Shown: piece by piece, positions 8,539 to 17,194 of the stretch
Layout of the letters: each line of letters starts with the position of its first letter
Numbering within the stretch: position 1 is the stretch's first letter
Assembly (NCBI GenBank): GCA_017308235.1
Contig: JAFKFL010000015.1
Coordinates: 1 to 64,000 of the forward strand
Length of the DNA stretch: 64,000 bases
Direction: 5' to 3'
Origin: Alphaproteobacteria bacterium
GTDB taxonomy: Bacteria; Pseudomonadota; Alphaproteobacteria; Reyranellales; Reyranellaceae
Translations under genes and position numbers: made by a program
The notes under the pieces: generated by a model
The model's database searches: none
Told to the model about the DNA's origin: nothing
What the model saw: only the letters and a program-made list of their open reading frames with translations

Positions 8539-9711
8539 ATGAGCATCAAGGGCAAGGCCTATATTGCCGGCATCTACGAACATCCGACGCGTCTGGCGAA
8601 AGATCTGTCGCTGGCCCAGATCCATGCCGAGGTGGCTAAGGGGGCGCTAGAGGACGCAGGCCTCAGCAAGGACGACGTCGACGGCTATTTCTGCGCCGGC
8701 GATGCGCCTGGCCTGGGGCCGATGTCGATGGTCGAGTACATGGGGCTGCGACCGCGACACGTCGATTCGACCGATACCGGCGGTTCGTCCTATGTCCTTC
8801 ATGTCGGCCATGCGGCCGAGGCGATCGCGTCGGGCAAGTGCAAGGTGGCGCTGATCACGCTGGCCGGCCGGCCACGGGCCGAGGGCATGGCGACCGGTAC
8901 GGTGCCACGCACACGAGGCGGCACGCCGACACCCGACGAGCCGTTCGAGTTTCCGTACGGTCCGACGGTCGTGAACATGTATGCGATGTGCGCGATGCGC
9001 CACATGTACGAGTTCGGCACCACCTCCGAGCAGCTTGCCTGGATCAAGGTCGCGGCCTCGCATCATGCGCAGCACAATCCTCACGCGCTGCTCCGGGACG
9101 TGGTCACGGTCGAGGATGTCGTGAAATCTCCGGTCATCTCCGACCCGTTGCATCGGCTCGACTGCTGCGTCATCACCGACGGCGGCGGCGCGATCGTGGT
9201 CGTGGCGCCGGAGATCGCGGCCAAGCTCAAGCGGCCGAAGGTGAAGCTGCTGGGCGCCTCGGAGTTCATCAAGACGCAGATGGGCGGGAAGGTCGATCTC
9301 ACCTATTCAGGCGCGCGGTTCACGGGAGCAGCTGCCTTTGCCGAGGCGGGCGTGAAGCCCTCCGATATCAAGTACGCCTCGATCTACGACAGCTTCACCA
9401 TCACGGTGCTGATGCAGCTCGAGGACCTCGGTTTCTGCGAGAAAGGCGAGGGCGGCAAGTTCGTGTCGGACGGCAACCTGATCTCGGGCACTGGCAAGCT
9501 GCCCTTCAACACCGACGGCGGCGGGCTTTGCAGTAACCATCCCGCCAATCGCGGTGGCCTCACCAAGGTGTTGGAGGCGGTTCGCCAGTTGCGTGGCGAG
9601 GCGCATCCCAAGGTGCAGGTGAAGAACTGCGATCTCGCTATTGCGCATGGCACCGGCGGCTCGCTGGGCCTGCGGCACGGCAGCGCCACCGTCATTCTGG
9701 AGAGGGAGTAG
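8539..9711 (+). CDS. Thiolase-superfamily protein lacking the nucleophilic Cys (SCP-x/Ltp2-like)
   Basis: A 390-residue thiolase-fold protein starting at ATG 8539 with AAGGAG at 8522-8527. Thiolase landmarks are present (LEDAGLSKDDVDGYFCAG, SIYDSFTITVLMQLEDLGF, and AIAHGTGGSLGLRHG in the C-terminal loop), but the N-terminal active-site segment reads TDTGGSSYVLHVGHAAEAI around residues 78-96, with no cysteine where thiolases have C-x-S-G. A DUF35 protein follows after four bases. The same pairing is known from Ltp2-ChsH2, a retro-aldolase for CoA thioesters, so an aldolase/lyase or acyl-CoA-binding role is more likely than classical thiolysis. This is inference from family architecture. Confidence 0.8.
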   Translation: MSIKGKAYIAGIYEHPTRLAKDLSLAQIHAEVAKGALEDAGLSKDDVDGYFCAGDAPGLGPMSMVEYMGLRPRHVDSTDTGGSSYVLHVGHAAEAIASGKCKVALITLAGRPRAEGMATGTVPRTRGGTPTPDEPFEFPYGPTVVNMYAMCAMRHMYEFGTTSEQLAWIKVAASHHAQHNPHALLRDVVTVEDVVKSPVISDPLHRLDCCVITDGGGAIVVVAPEIAAKLKRPKVKLLGASEFIKTQMGGKVDLTYSGARFTGAAAFAEAGVKPSDIKYASIYDSFTITVLMQLEDLGFCEKGEGGKFVSDGNLISGTGKLPFNTDGGGLCSNHPANRGGLTKVLEAVRQLRGEAHPKVQVKNCDLAIAHGTGGSLGLRHGSATVILERE

Positions 9712-9715
9712 AACC

Positions 9716-10111
9716 ATGGCCGAGACCAAAGAGCGCAAGCTGCCGGCGCCGGCCGTTAGCCCGGAGACACAGGCCTATTGGGACGCTGCCACCAAGGGCA
9801 AGCTCCTGGTGCGCAAATGCAAGAGCTGCGGGCAGGCGCATCACTATCCACGCACCCTCTGTCCGTTCTGCTTCAGCGACAAGACCGAATGGATCGAGGC
9901 CTCGGGCAAGGGCACGATCTATTCCTACAGCGTCATGCGTCGTGCGCCGGTGCCCTATGCCGTGGCCTATGTCACCTTGGCCGAAGGCCCGCGCATGGTG
10001 ACCAACATCGTCGATTGCGACTTCGACAAGCTCAAGGTCGAGCAGGCGGTGAAACTGGTCTTCAAGCCGACCGACGGCGGCCCGCCGCTGCCGATGTTCA
10101 CGCCGGCCTAG
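9716..10111 (+). CDS. Zn-ribbon/OB-fold DUF35 protein, partner of the thiolase-like protein
   Basis: A 131-residue protein: an N-terminal helical segment, a rubredoxin-like zinc ribbon with C35, C38, C49 and C52 (KCKSCGQ and LCPFC), then an OB-fold (GKGTIYSYSVMRRAPVPYAVAYVTLAEGPRMVTNIV). DUF35 proteins form obligate complexes with thiolase-like enzymes and bind the acyl-CoA. The start follows the thiolase stop by four bases with GGGAG just upstream, so coupled expression is expected. Its last codon overlaps the end of the convergent FAD monooxygenase gene. Confidence 0.9.
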   Translation: MAETKERKLPAPAVSPETQAYWDAATKGKLLVRKCKSCGQAHHYPRTLCPFCFSDKTEWIEASGKGTIYSYSVMRRAPVPYAVAYVTLAEGPRMVTNIVDCDFDKLKVEQAVKLVFKPTDGGPPLPMFTPA

Positions 10112-11475
10112 GCGACTGCGTAGATGTAGCGATCGGGACGGAGCAGCGCCGCCCGCAGATGGTGCTGCTCGAGCCATTCCCTGCCGACGCCAGGCAGTCG
10201 TATGGCGTCAGGCCTCAAATGCGCGAGCAAGGCCACATCGCCGACGATGGCGAAGCGCTGGCCGATGGCGTCGTCCATCAGGCGTCCGTCGGCGAGCCTC
10301 GGCTGAGGGAAGATTGTGCCCACGGGCGGTGGTGCATCGATGCGAAAGCCGGGACCGAGCTGCGGTTGCGGGAAGTCGAAAGTCTGCGGGCCTTCCGCAA
10401 AGCGGCGGTCGCGTTCGGCAACGGCCGCCGGATCGGTCGCCTGGATGATGGCACCGAGGCGGACGGCCAGCTCGATAAAGGCTGTCACATGCGGTCGTCG
10501 CTCGCTTTCGTAGGTGTCGAGCAGGGCGTCTGGATCGCCATCCTTGATCACCGCTGCAAGCTTCCAGGCGAGATTGGCGGCATCTCGCATGCCGGCGCAC
10601 ATGCCCTGGCCGAGGAAGGGTGGCGTCTGGTGGCAAGCGTCGCCCGCCAGCAACAGGCGTCCCTTGCGCCAGCCTTCGTGGACCACGGAATGGAACGTGT
10701 AGACCGCCGACCGCTCTACGACGGCGTCCTGCGGGCCAAGCCATTTCGTCATCATCGGCCAAAAGATGTCGGGCTCGACCAGACGCGCCGGATCGTCGCC
10801 GGGCATCAGCATGATCTCCCAGCGGCGCCGCTTTCCGCCGACGTTCACGATGGTCATCGGTCGTGTCGGATCGCAGAGCTGGATCGTGTAGTCGGCTAGC
10901 GCGCGCACCCGGGGCGAATCGGGATCGCACAGGAGGTCCACGACCAGCCATGGCTGATGCAGGTCGAGGTCGTTTGCCCGGCTGCCGATGGCGCGCCGTG
11001 CCAGCGATCGCGCGCCGTCGCAGCCGATGACATAGCGTGCGTCGAGCTCATCGATCGACACGACCTCATGGCCGAGATGGCGTCGCACGTTCGGGAAGCG
11101 TGCGAGGCCATCGCGCAGCACGCGCTCCAACGTCGGCTGGTGGAAATACCAGTTGCCGGCCCAGCCATGCGGGCCGGGACCGTCGATGCCACGCCGGACC
11201 AAGAGCGTGCGCCCTGCCGCATCGATGAAATGCATGCCCTTGGAGGAAGAACGTGTTGCGTTGGCGATTTTCTCGGCGAGTCCGGCCGCCTGGAAGATGC
11301 GCATCACCTCGCCGTCGAAATGCACGGCGCGCGGCAAGGTATGGATGCCGGCCTCGCGGTCGAACACATCGACGGAGAGGCCGGCCTGGCTCAGCAGGTT
11401 CGCGAGCAGCGCGCCAACCGGCCCGCAGCCGACGATGGCGACGTCGGCGCCGCTCAGGAGTTCAGCGCCTCCCAC
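10108..11475 (-). CDS. FAD-dependent monooxygenase (MhpA-like aromatic hydroxylase)
   Basis: A group A flavoprotein hydroxylase of about 455 residues. The N-terminal GxGxxG motif is VAIVGCGPVGALLANLL, the second FAD motif is RLLLAGDACHQTPPFLGQGMCAGMRDAANLAWKL, and CDGARSLAR is the DG motif. It resembles 3-(3-hydroxyphenyl)propionate hydroxylases, which use NAD(P)H and O2. The frame opens at GTG 11475, overlapping the molybdopterin oxidase gene by 22 bases. A CTG at 11457 lies just after a GGAGG (11470-11474) and would place the dinucleotide motif at a more usual distance, so the true start is uncertain. It is translationally coupled to the gene before it. Confidence 0.87.
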   Translation of the reverse strand: MGGAELLSGADVAIVGCGPVGALLANLLSQAGLSVDVFDREAGIHTLPRAVHFDGEVMRIFQAAGLAEKIANATRSSSKGMHFIDAAGRTLLVRRGIDGPGPHGWAGNWYFHQPTLERVLRDGLARFPNVRRHLGHEVVSIDELDARYVIGCDGARSLARRAIGSRANDLDLHQPWLVVDLLCDPDSPRVRALADYTIQLCDPTRPMTIVNVGGKRRRWEIMLMPGDDPARLVEPDIFWPMMTKWLGPQDAVVERSAVYTFHSVVHEGWRKGRLLLAGDACHQTPPFLGQGMCAGMRDAANLAWKLAAVIKDGDPDALLDTYESERRPHVTAFIELAVRLGAIIQATDPAAVAERDRRFAEGPQTFDFPQPQLGPGFRIDAPPPVGTIFPQPRLADGRLMDDAIGQRFAIVGDVALLAHLRPDAIRLPGVGREWLEQHHLRAALLRPDRYIYAVA

Positions 11476-13790
11476 ACGCGTTCAGGCGTGCAGGGCATGT
11501 TGATGTGCTTGCCACCCAGCGCATCGACGATGGCGTTCATCACCGAGGGCAGGGAGCCCGCACAGCCCGCCTCGCCGCAGCCCTTGGCGCCCAGCACGTT
11601 GGTCTTGGCCGGCACCGAATGGTAGTCGATGCGGAAGGAGGGCGTATCCGACGCGCGCGGCAGCGCGTAGTCGGTGAAGCTGCCGGTCACGATCTGGCCG
11701 TCGTCGCTGTAGACGACGCGTTCGAACATCGCCTGGCCGATGCCCTGCACCACGCCGCCGTGGCTCTGACCTTCGACCAGCAGCGGATTGATGACCGTGC
11801 CGAAGTCGTTGACCATGGTGTACTTCACGACATCGATCCAGCCGGTGTCGGGATCGATCTCGACTTCGGCGACATGCGCACCGTTGGGAAAAGCCGAGGG
11901 CGCTGCTTCGTGCACGTGGCTGACATCGAGCGTGGCCGGCACGCCCTCGGGCAGCTTCAGGCCGCCACGCAGCTTCTCTGCCAGCTCCATGATGCCGATG
12001 CCGCGGTCGGTGCCGACGATGGTGAAGCGGCCGGTCTTGAACTCGATATCGGTCGCCGAAGCCTCGAGCGCCACGCCCGCGATCAGCTTGCCCTTCTCGA
12101 TCACCTTGTCGGACGCTTCGACGATCGCCGCCCCCGAGGCCATGATCGACTTGGAGCCGCCGGTGCCGCCGCCCGCGATCAGGAGATCGCTGTCGCCCTG
12201 GATCAGCTTGATCCGATGGAAGGGGACACCGAGCCTCTCGGTCAGCACCTGTGCGAACGGCGACCAGTGGCCCTGGCCATAGTCGAGCGTGCCGGTGATG
12301 ATCGTGACATCGCCATTCGGCTCGAAGCGGATGCCGCCCATCTCCTTGGTCGGCGGCGCCGTCACTTCGAGATAGTCGCCGATGCCAAGGCCGCGCAGCT
12401 TGCCGTTCGCCTTGCTCTCGGCCTTGCGCTTCTTGAAGCCCGCGACATCGGCGAGCTTCAGCGCCTTGTCGAGCAGCGTGGTGAATTCGCCACTGTCGTA
12501 GGTCGTGCCCGACGCCGTTTTGTAGGGCATTTCCTCGGGCTTGATGTGGTTGCGCTTGCGCATTTCGACTTGGTCGATGCCCATCTCGCGCGCCGCGGTA
12601 TCGATCAGCCGCTCCATGAAGTAGTTGGCCTCGGGACGGCCGGCGCCGCGATAGGCACCGACCGACGAGGTGTGGGTGAATACCACCTTGGACGAGACCT
12701 CGATCAGCGGCGTGCGATAGACCGCCGCGAGATTGCGCGTGACGCCTGCCGAGCCCATCAGCGGGCCGACGTTGGCGAGATAGGCGCCAACATTGGCGAA
12801 GCCAGTCATGCGCACGGCCAGGAAGCGGCCATCCTTGTCGAGCGCGAGCTCGGCGTCGAAGTCGTGGTCGCGGCCGTGCTGGTCGGAGAGGAAGCTGCCG
12901 CTGCGCTCGTCGGTCCACTTCACCGGACGGCCGAGCAGCTTGGAGGCATGGAACAGGCCGGCATATTCGGGATAGGGCGAGCCCTTCATGCCGAACGAGC
13001 CACCGACATTGCCGGTCAGGACGCGCATCTGAGCCGGCTTGATCTGCAGGAGATCGGCCATCTGATGTTTCAGGCCGAAGACACCCTGGTTGCCGGCGTA
13101 TAACGTGTAGCGGTCCGAGGCGGCATCGTAATGGGCGAGCGCCGAGCGCGGCTCCATCGCACAGACGACGATGCGGTTGCTGACCAGTCGCAGGCGCGTC
13201 GCGTGTGCAGCCTTGGCGAAGGCCTCGGCCACCTTCTCGCTGTCGCCGTAGTGGAAGTCGACGCAGAGATTGCCCGGCACGTCATCGAAGACCTGCGGCG
13301 CGCCGGCTGCTGCGCCCTCTCGTGCGTCGGTTACCGCGGGCAGCGGATCGATATCGACCACGACGGCTTCGGCGGCGTCCTTCGCCTGGGCGAGCGTCTC
13401 GGCCACGACGAACGCCACCGGGTCGCCGACGAAGCGCACCTTGTCGGTCGCGAGCGAATAGCGCGTCGGCACCTTCATCGGCGAGCCGTCGCGGTTGGGC
13501 ACGGGGATCAGCGTCTTGAGCGGGCCGTAGCCCGCCTTGTTGAGGTCGGCGCCGGTCCAGACGCCCAGCACGCCTGGCATCTTCCGGGCCTCAGCGATGT
13601 CGATGCCTTTAAGGACGCCGTGCGCCACCTGGCTCCTCACCATGACGGCATAGGCCTGGTTCGGCAGGCTGACGTCGTCGGTGTAGCGGCCCTGACCTTT
13701 CAGCAGGGTCGGGTCTTCCTGGCGCGGCACCGGTTGGCCGACGCCGAATTTCGTCAAATTGAGAGTGTCCGCGTCCAGAGGGGCGTTCAT
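11454..13790 (-). CDS. Xanthine dehydrogenase-family molybdopterin-binding subunit
   Basis: A 778-residue large subunit of the molybdenum hydroxylase family (CoxL/XdhB type). It has the N-terminal R-x-ED-x-xLL-G-G/Q-RY pattern (PRQEDPTLLKGQGRYTDD), GGSFGMKG for the molybdopterin site, and GCGEAGCAGS with the catalytic Glu near the C-terminus. The active-site loop reads VGAYRGAGRPEA, not AYRCSFR, so it is not a true Cu-Mo CO dehydrogenase. The usual [2Fe-2S] and FAD subunits are not adjacent. Instead a FAD monooxygenase overlaps its 3' end. It probably hydroxylates an N-heterocycle or aldehyde. It is divergent from HyuB at 13872. Confidence 0.9.
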   Translation of the reverse strand: MNAPLDADTLNLTKFGVGQPVPRQEDPTLLKGQGRYTDDVSLPNQAYAVMVRSQVAHGVLKGIDIAEARKMPGVLGVWTGADLNKAGYGPLKTLIPVPNRDGSPMKVPTRYSLATDKVRFVGDPVAFVVAETLAQAKDAAEAVVVDIDPLPAVTDAREGAAAGAPQVFDDVPGNLCVDFHYGDSEKVAEAFAKAAHATRLRLVSNRIVVCAMEPRSALAHYDAASDRYTLYAGNQGVFGLKHQMADLLQIKPAQMRVLTGNVGGSFGMKGSPYPEYAGLFHASKLLGRPVKWTDERSGSFLSDQHGRDHDFDAELALDKDGRFLAVRMTGFANVGAYLANVGPLMGSAGVTRNLAAVYRTPLIEVSSKVVFTHTSSVGAYRGAGRPEANYFMERLIDTAAREMGIDQVEMRKRNHIKPEEMPYKTASGTTYDSGEFTTLLDKALKLADVAGFKKRKAESKANGKLRGLGIGDYLEVTAPPTKEMGGIRFEPNGDVTIITGTLDYGQGHWSPFAQVLTERLGVPFHRIKLIQGDSDLLIAGGGTGGSKSIMASGAAIVEASDKVIEKGKLIAGVALEASATDIEFKTGRFTIVGTDRGIGIMELAEKLRGGLKLPEGVPATLDVSHVHEAAPSAFPNGAHVAEVEIDPDTGWIDVVKYTMVNDFGTVINPLLVEGQSHGGVVQGIGQAMFERVVYSDDGQIVTGSFTDYALPRASDTPSFRIDYHSVPAKTNVLGAKGCGEAGCAGSLPSVMNAIVDALGGKHINMPCTPERVWEALNS

Positions 13791-13871
13791 GGCGGTTCGT
13801 CCGAAAATGGGTTGGGAGGTCGGGAACGATCATAGCGCACGACCCGGGGGGCTGTGCTAGTCATTGCTGCC

Positions 13872-15569
13872 ATGTCGAACCTCGACCCTGTGACCCTGAC
13901 GGTCATCCAGAATGGCCTGATCCAGGTCTGCAACGAGATGGACTTGGCCTTTGTGCGCTCGGCCTTTTCGCCGGTGATTTCCGAGGGCATGGACCGCTCG
14001 GACGGCATCTATGCCGCAGAGGATGGCGCGCTGATTGCCCAGGGCGAGCTTGGCCTGCCGGTGTTCGTTGGCACGATGCAGTTCTCGACCCGCGCGGTGA
14101 TCGAGCGGGTGAAAACCCACTATGCCGGCAGGGTTGATCCGGGCGATGTGTTCATCGTCAACGATCCCTACCTCGGCGGCACGCACCTGATGGACGTGCG
14201 GTTCGTGAAGCCGTTCTTCTACAAGGACGAGCTGTTCGCGTGGCTCGCCAACACCGGCCACTGGCCCGATGTTGGCGGCATGGTGCCGGGCGGTTTCTCG
14301 GCGAGCGCCACCGAGGTCGAGCAGGAAGGCTTGCGCCTGCCACCGGTGAAGTTCTTCAAGAAGGGCGAGATGGACCAGGAGATCCTGTCGATCATCCTGA
14401 GCAACATCCGCATTGCCGATCAGCGCATCGGTGACATCAAGGCCCAGGCAGCGGCGCTCACGACCGGAGAACAGCGGCTCACGGCACTGATCGACCGCTA
14501 TGGAGCGGAGACGGTGCAACAGGCGATCGCCGAGATGCGCCATCGCGCCGAGCGCCAGATGCGGGCCAAGATCGCGGCGATCCCGGACGGCGTCTACGAA
14601 GGCAGCTCCCAGGTCGACAGCGACGGCGTGGTTGACGAGCCGCTTACGATCAAGATGAAGGTCATGAAGAAGGGCGAGGACCTCACCTTCGACATGACGG
14701 GCTCGAGCCCGCCCTGCCGCGGGCCGATGAACAGCGTGATCGCCACCACCAAGTCGGCGATCTATCTCGCCATCAAGCACATCTTCCCCGATGTGCCGAT
14801 CAATGCCGGAACCTTTGAGCCGCTGCATATCGTCGAACCGGAAGGCACGTTCCTCTTTGCCAAATATCCGCGTCCGGTGTCGGGCTGCGCGGCGGAAGTG
14901 AGCCAGCGCATCGCCGAGGCGGTGTTCGCGGCCCTCACACACGCGATTCCCGATCTTCTGTTCGCCGCGCCCGCGGGAACGTCGGGCAATCTCGGCGTTG
15001 GCGGATACGATCCCGAGCGCAAGCGCAACTACATCATGTATCTCTTCACCGGCGGCGGGTACGGCGGGTTCCAGGGCGGCGACGGGCTCTCCAACGGCTG
15101 CTCCACCATCGGCATCTCCAAGATGCCGCCGGTCGAGGTGCTGGAGCAGTTCTATCCGGTGCTGTTCGAGGAGTTTTCTCTGCGCGAAGGCTCCGGCGGC
15201 GCGGGCGAATATCGCGGCGGCTTCGGGATCAACTACGCGATCCGGCTGCGTCGCGGCGAAGCGCGCGTGTCGATGGTCATGGATCATGGTCGCACCGGCC
15301 CACAGGGCGTGCGCGGCGGCAAGGACGGCGGCACCAACACTGTTCTTGTGACGCAGGACGGCAAGAGCTACCGGCCACCGCATCTTTCCAAGGACCAGGA
15401 CATCCAGATCGGCCCGGGCGACGTGGTGCACGTATCGACGCCCGGCGGTGGCGGCTTCGGCGATCCGGCGAAACGCAAGCCCGAGCTGATCGCCCGCGAC
15501 ATCGCCCGCGGCTACTACACGGCGGAGCAAGCCAGCGAGAAGTTCGGCATCCGGCCGGCGGCGGAATGA
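13872..15569 (+). CDS. Hydantoinase B / oxoprolinase family protein (HyuB)
   Basis: A 565-residue HyuB-type protein (SNLDPVTLTVIQNGLIQVCNEMD, then GDVFIVNDPYLGGTHLMDV, SSPPCRGPMNSV, and GGGGFGDPAKR near the C-terminus). HyuB is normally the second half of ATP-dependent hydantoinases, 5-oxoprolinases or acetone carboxylase-like enzymes. The HyuA ATPase half is not adjacent, so this is an orphan copy, or its partner is elsewhere. ATG 13872 is preferred to the upstream GTG at 13854. The stop overlaps the next gene in an ATGA. Confidence 0.88.
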   Translation: MSNLDPVTLTVIQNGLIQVCNEMDLAFVRSAFSPVISEGMDRSDGIYAAEDGALIAQGELGLPVFVGTMQFSTRAVIERVKTHYAGRVDPGDVFIVNDPYLGGTHLMDVRFVKPFFYKDELFAWLANTGHWPDVGGMVPGGFSASATEVEQEGLRLPPVKFFKKGEMDQEILSIILSNIRIADQRIGDIKAQAAALTTGEQRLTALIDRYGAETVQQAIAEMRHRAERQMRAKIAAIPDGVYEGSSQVDSDGVVDEPLTIKMKVMKKGEDLTFDMTGSSPPCRGPMNSVIATTKSAIYLAIKHIFPDVPINAGTFEPLHIVEPEGTFLFAKYPRPVSGCAAEVSQRIAEAVFAALTHAIPDLLFAAPAGTSGNLGVGGYDPERKRNYIMYLFTGGGYGGFQGGDGLSNGCSTIGISKMPPVEVLEQFYPVLFEEFSLREGSGGAGEYRGGFGINYAIRLRRGEARVSMVMDHGRTGPQGVRGGKDGGTNTVLVTQDGKSYRPPHLSKDQDIQIGPGDVVHVSTPGGGGFGDPAKRKPELIARDIARGYYTAEQASEKFGIRPAAE

Positions 15570-16105
15570 ATTTTTTTCGTCGCGGGTTCCTTGTGCTGCC
15601 GGCCCTCGCGCTGGCGACGCGTGCCCGGGCGCAGGCGCCGCTGCGCCTGCCCGAGCAATGGTATGGTGTCGAGGTCGAGGACAATGTCTTCACCGTGCAG
15701 ATGCCGGGTGTGCCCGACCATCGCATCGTGAAGGACGTGTCGGCGCGCGGCACGCCGTTCCAGCTCCACTCCTACAGCCTCGACACCGGCGGCTTCTCCT
15801 ACGTGGCGCAAAGCGCGCTCTATCCCGGCGATGTCGATGCCGGCAATCCGCGCGCCATCCTGCAAACTGCGCTCGCCGACCGCGCGCGCAGTCTCGAAGG
15901 CGGCCAATGGAGCAAGGTCGACTGGCGGCAGACGCAGGGCGCAACAGCGGTCGAATCAGTCGGCCCTCTGCGTGGCGGCAACGCTTTGCGGCAGCTCGTC
16001 ATGCTGAAGGGCCGACGCTTCGTGTCGCTGGCCTTCCTTGGACCGGCCGCTTCCGTGAACGGCCGCGAGGCCCAACGCTTCTTCAACTCCCTGAAACTGC
16101 AGTAA
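15566..16105 (+). CDS. Secreted protein of unknown function
   Basis: A 179-residue protein with an N-terminal signal (MNFFRRGFLVLPALALATRA, AQA cleavage site). The mature part is a small beta-rich domain (WYGVEVEDNVFTVQMPGVPDH, then PFQLHSYSLDTGGFSYVAQSALYP, ending in GREAQRFFNSLKL), a layout seen in several uncharacterised periplasmic proteins that end with an RFFxSLKL-type helix. No catalytic motif is evident. The start overlaps the HyuB stop (ATGA), and the asparaginase gene follows after five bases, so it belongs to a three-gene operon. Confidence 0.75.
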   Translation: MNFFRRGFLVLPALALATRARAQAPLRLPEQWYGVEVEDNVFTVQMPGVPDHRIVKDVSARGTPFQLHSYSLDTGGFSYVAQSALYPGDVDAGNPRAILQTALADRARSLEGGQWSKVDWRQTQGATAVESVGPLRGGNALRQLVMLKGRRFVSLAFLGPAASVNGREAQRFFNSLKLQ

Positions 16106-16110
16106 CCACA

Positions 16111-17130
16111 ATGAGCAAACCGCGTATCCATATCCTTGCCCTCGGCGGCACCATCGCCACGCGCCCGGACGCCACCGGCGCCATGCAGATGGGACTGGGC
16201 GCCGACGATCTCGTCGCCGCCGTTCCCCTGCTGGCCAAGGTTGCAAACATCGAGGCCGAAACCGTGTCGCGTGTCGGCAGCCATTCGTTGAGCATCGACC
16301 AGATGCATGCGCTGGCGGCCAAAATCCGCTCGCTGCAGGTCGACGGTGTCGTCGTGACCCAGGGCACCGACACGCTGGAGGAGACGAGCTTCCTGCTCGA
16401 CCTGCTGCTCGATCTCGAGATTCCGGTGATCGTGACCGCGGCGATGCGCAATCCGTCGCTCACCTCGCCCGATGGACCGGGCAACCTGCTGGCCGCGGTG
16501 CGCGTCGCCGCCGATCCATGGGTGCGGGCGCATGCAAGGGCATTGGGCGTCGTGGTGGTGATGCTCGACGAAGTCTACGCGGCGGCCGATGTGCTGAAGG
16601 CTCATCCGACGCGGGTCAATGCCTTCGCATCAACCCAGACCGGGCCCTTGGCGGCGCTGGTCGAGGACCGCGTCGTGCCGATGACGCTGCCGGTGCGCGA
16701 TGCGGTGGCGGCCGCCCGCCGACGGCTCGGCGATGCGGCGAAGGCGAAAGCGTCGCCGGTTGCGCTGCTCTGGATGGCGCTCGACGAGCCGGGGTATCTG
16801 ATCGAAGCGATGATCCAGGCGCCGGACCGGTTGGGCTATGGCGGCGCCATTGTCGGTGCGATGGGTGGCGGGCATGTTGCCGAACGTTCCGTTGACGCGC
16901 TGAAAAAGCTTGCCAACCTGATGCCCACTGTCGTCTCGCCGCGCGCCGGCGGTGGGCCCTTGTTGCGCCAGACCTACGGCGGCCCAAGCTCGGAGATCGC
17001 CTTGCGCGAGGCGGGCCTCATCTGGGGTGGCCGGCTGCATCCGTTGAAGGCACGTATCCTGTTGGATACATGCCTGCGCGCGGGCCTGCAGCGGTCGGCC
17101 ATCGCCGAGTTGTTCAACGCGTTCGGGTAG
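16111..17130 (+). CDS. Asparaginase/glutaminase family amidohydrolase
   Basis: A 339-residue asparaginase with both signature threonine sites: ILALGGTIATRPD at the N-terminus (nucleophilic Thr) and VVTQGTDTLEETSFLLDLLL (Thr-Asp pair). The C-terminal domain continues with GYGGAIVGAMGGGHV and VSPRAGGGPLLRQTYGGPSSE. It hydrolyses L-asparagine or a related amide to the acid and ammonia. No signal peptide is seen, so it is cytoplasmic. The start at ATG 16111 is chosen because homology begins there; the frame is open further upstream across the preceding gene but is not coding. Confidence 0.88.
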   Translation: MSKPRIHILALGGTIATRPDATGAMQMGLGADDLVAAVPLLAKVANIEAETVSRVGSHSLSIDQMHALAAKIRSLQVDGVVVTQGTDTLEETSFLLDLLLDLEIPVIVTAAMRNPSLTSPDGPGNLLAAVRVAADPWVRAHARALGVVVVMLDEVYAAADVLKAHPTRVNAFASTQTGPLAALVEDRVVPMTLPVRDAVAAARRRLGDAAKAKASPVALLWMALDEPGYLIEAMIQAPDRLGYGGAIVGAMGGGHVAERSVDALKKLANLMPTVVSPRAGGGPLLRQTYGGPSSEIALREAGLIWGGRLHPLKARILLDTCLRAGLQRSAIAELFNAFG

Positions 17131-17161
17131 CCGCTCGACAGGCGCGGCGCGCTCCGCTAAT

Positions 17162-17181
17162 ACTTAACCATATAGTTAAGT
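17162..17181 (+). promoter_or_regulatory. ArsR-type operator candidate upstream of the DUF1428 gene
   Basis: ACTTAAC and GTTAAGT form a perfect 7-base inverted repeat separated by CATATA, ending 13 bases before the ATG at 17195. The TTAACCATAT-GTTAA type of palindrome is a common operator for small ArsR-family repressors. It is strikingly AT-rich in this genome. No ArsR gene is in the window. Confidence 0.55.
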
Positions 17182-17194
17182 TATCGGAGTGCAC

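Noticed and set aside
11454..13790. Carbon monoxide dehydrogenase large subunit (CoxL)
   Set aside because: The active-site loop is AYRGAGR, not AYRCSFR, and CoxS/CoxM are absent, so only the general molybdenum hydroxylase call is kept.
13857..15530. 557-codon frame antisense to HyuB
   Set aside because: Its translation is rich in His, Arg and Asp without any domain pattern, typical of the antisense frame opposite a GC-rich gene; HyuB on the other strand matches its family throughout.
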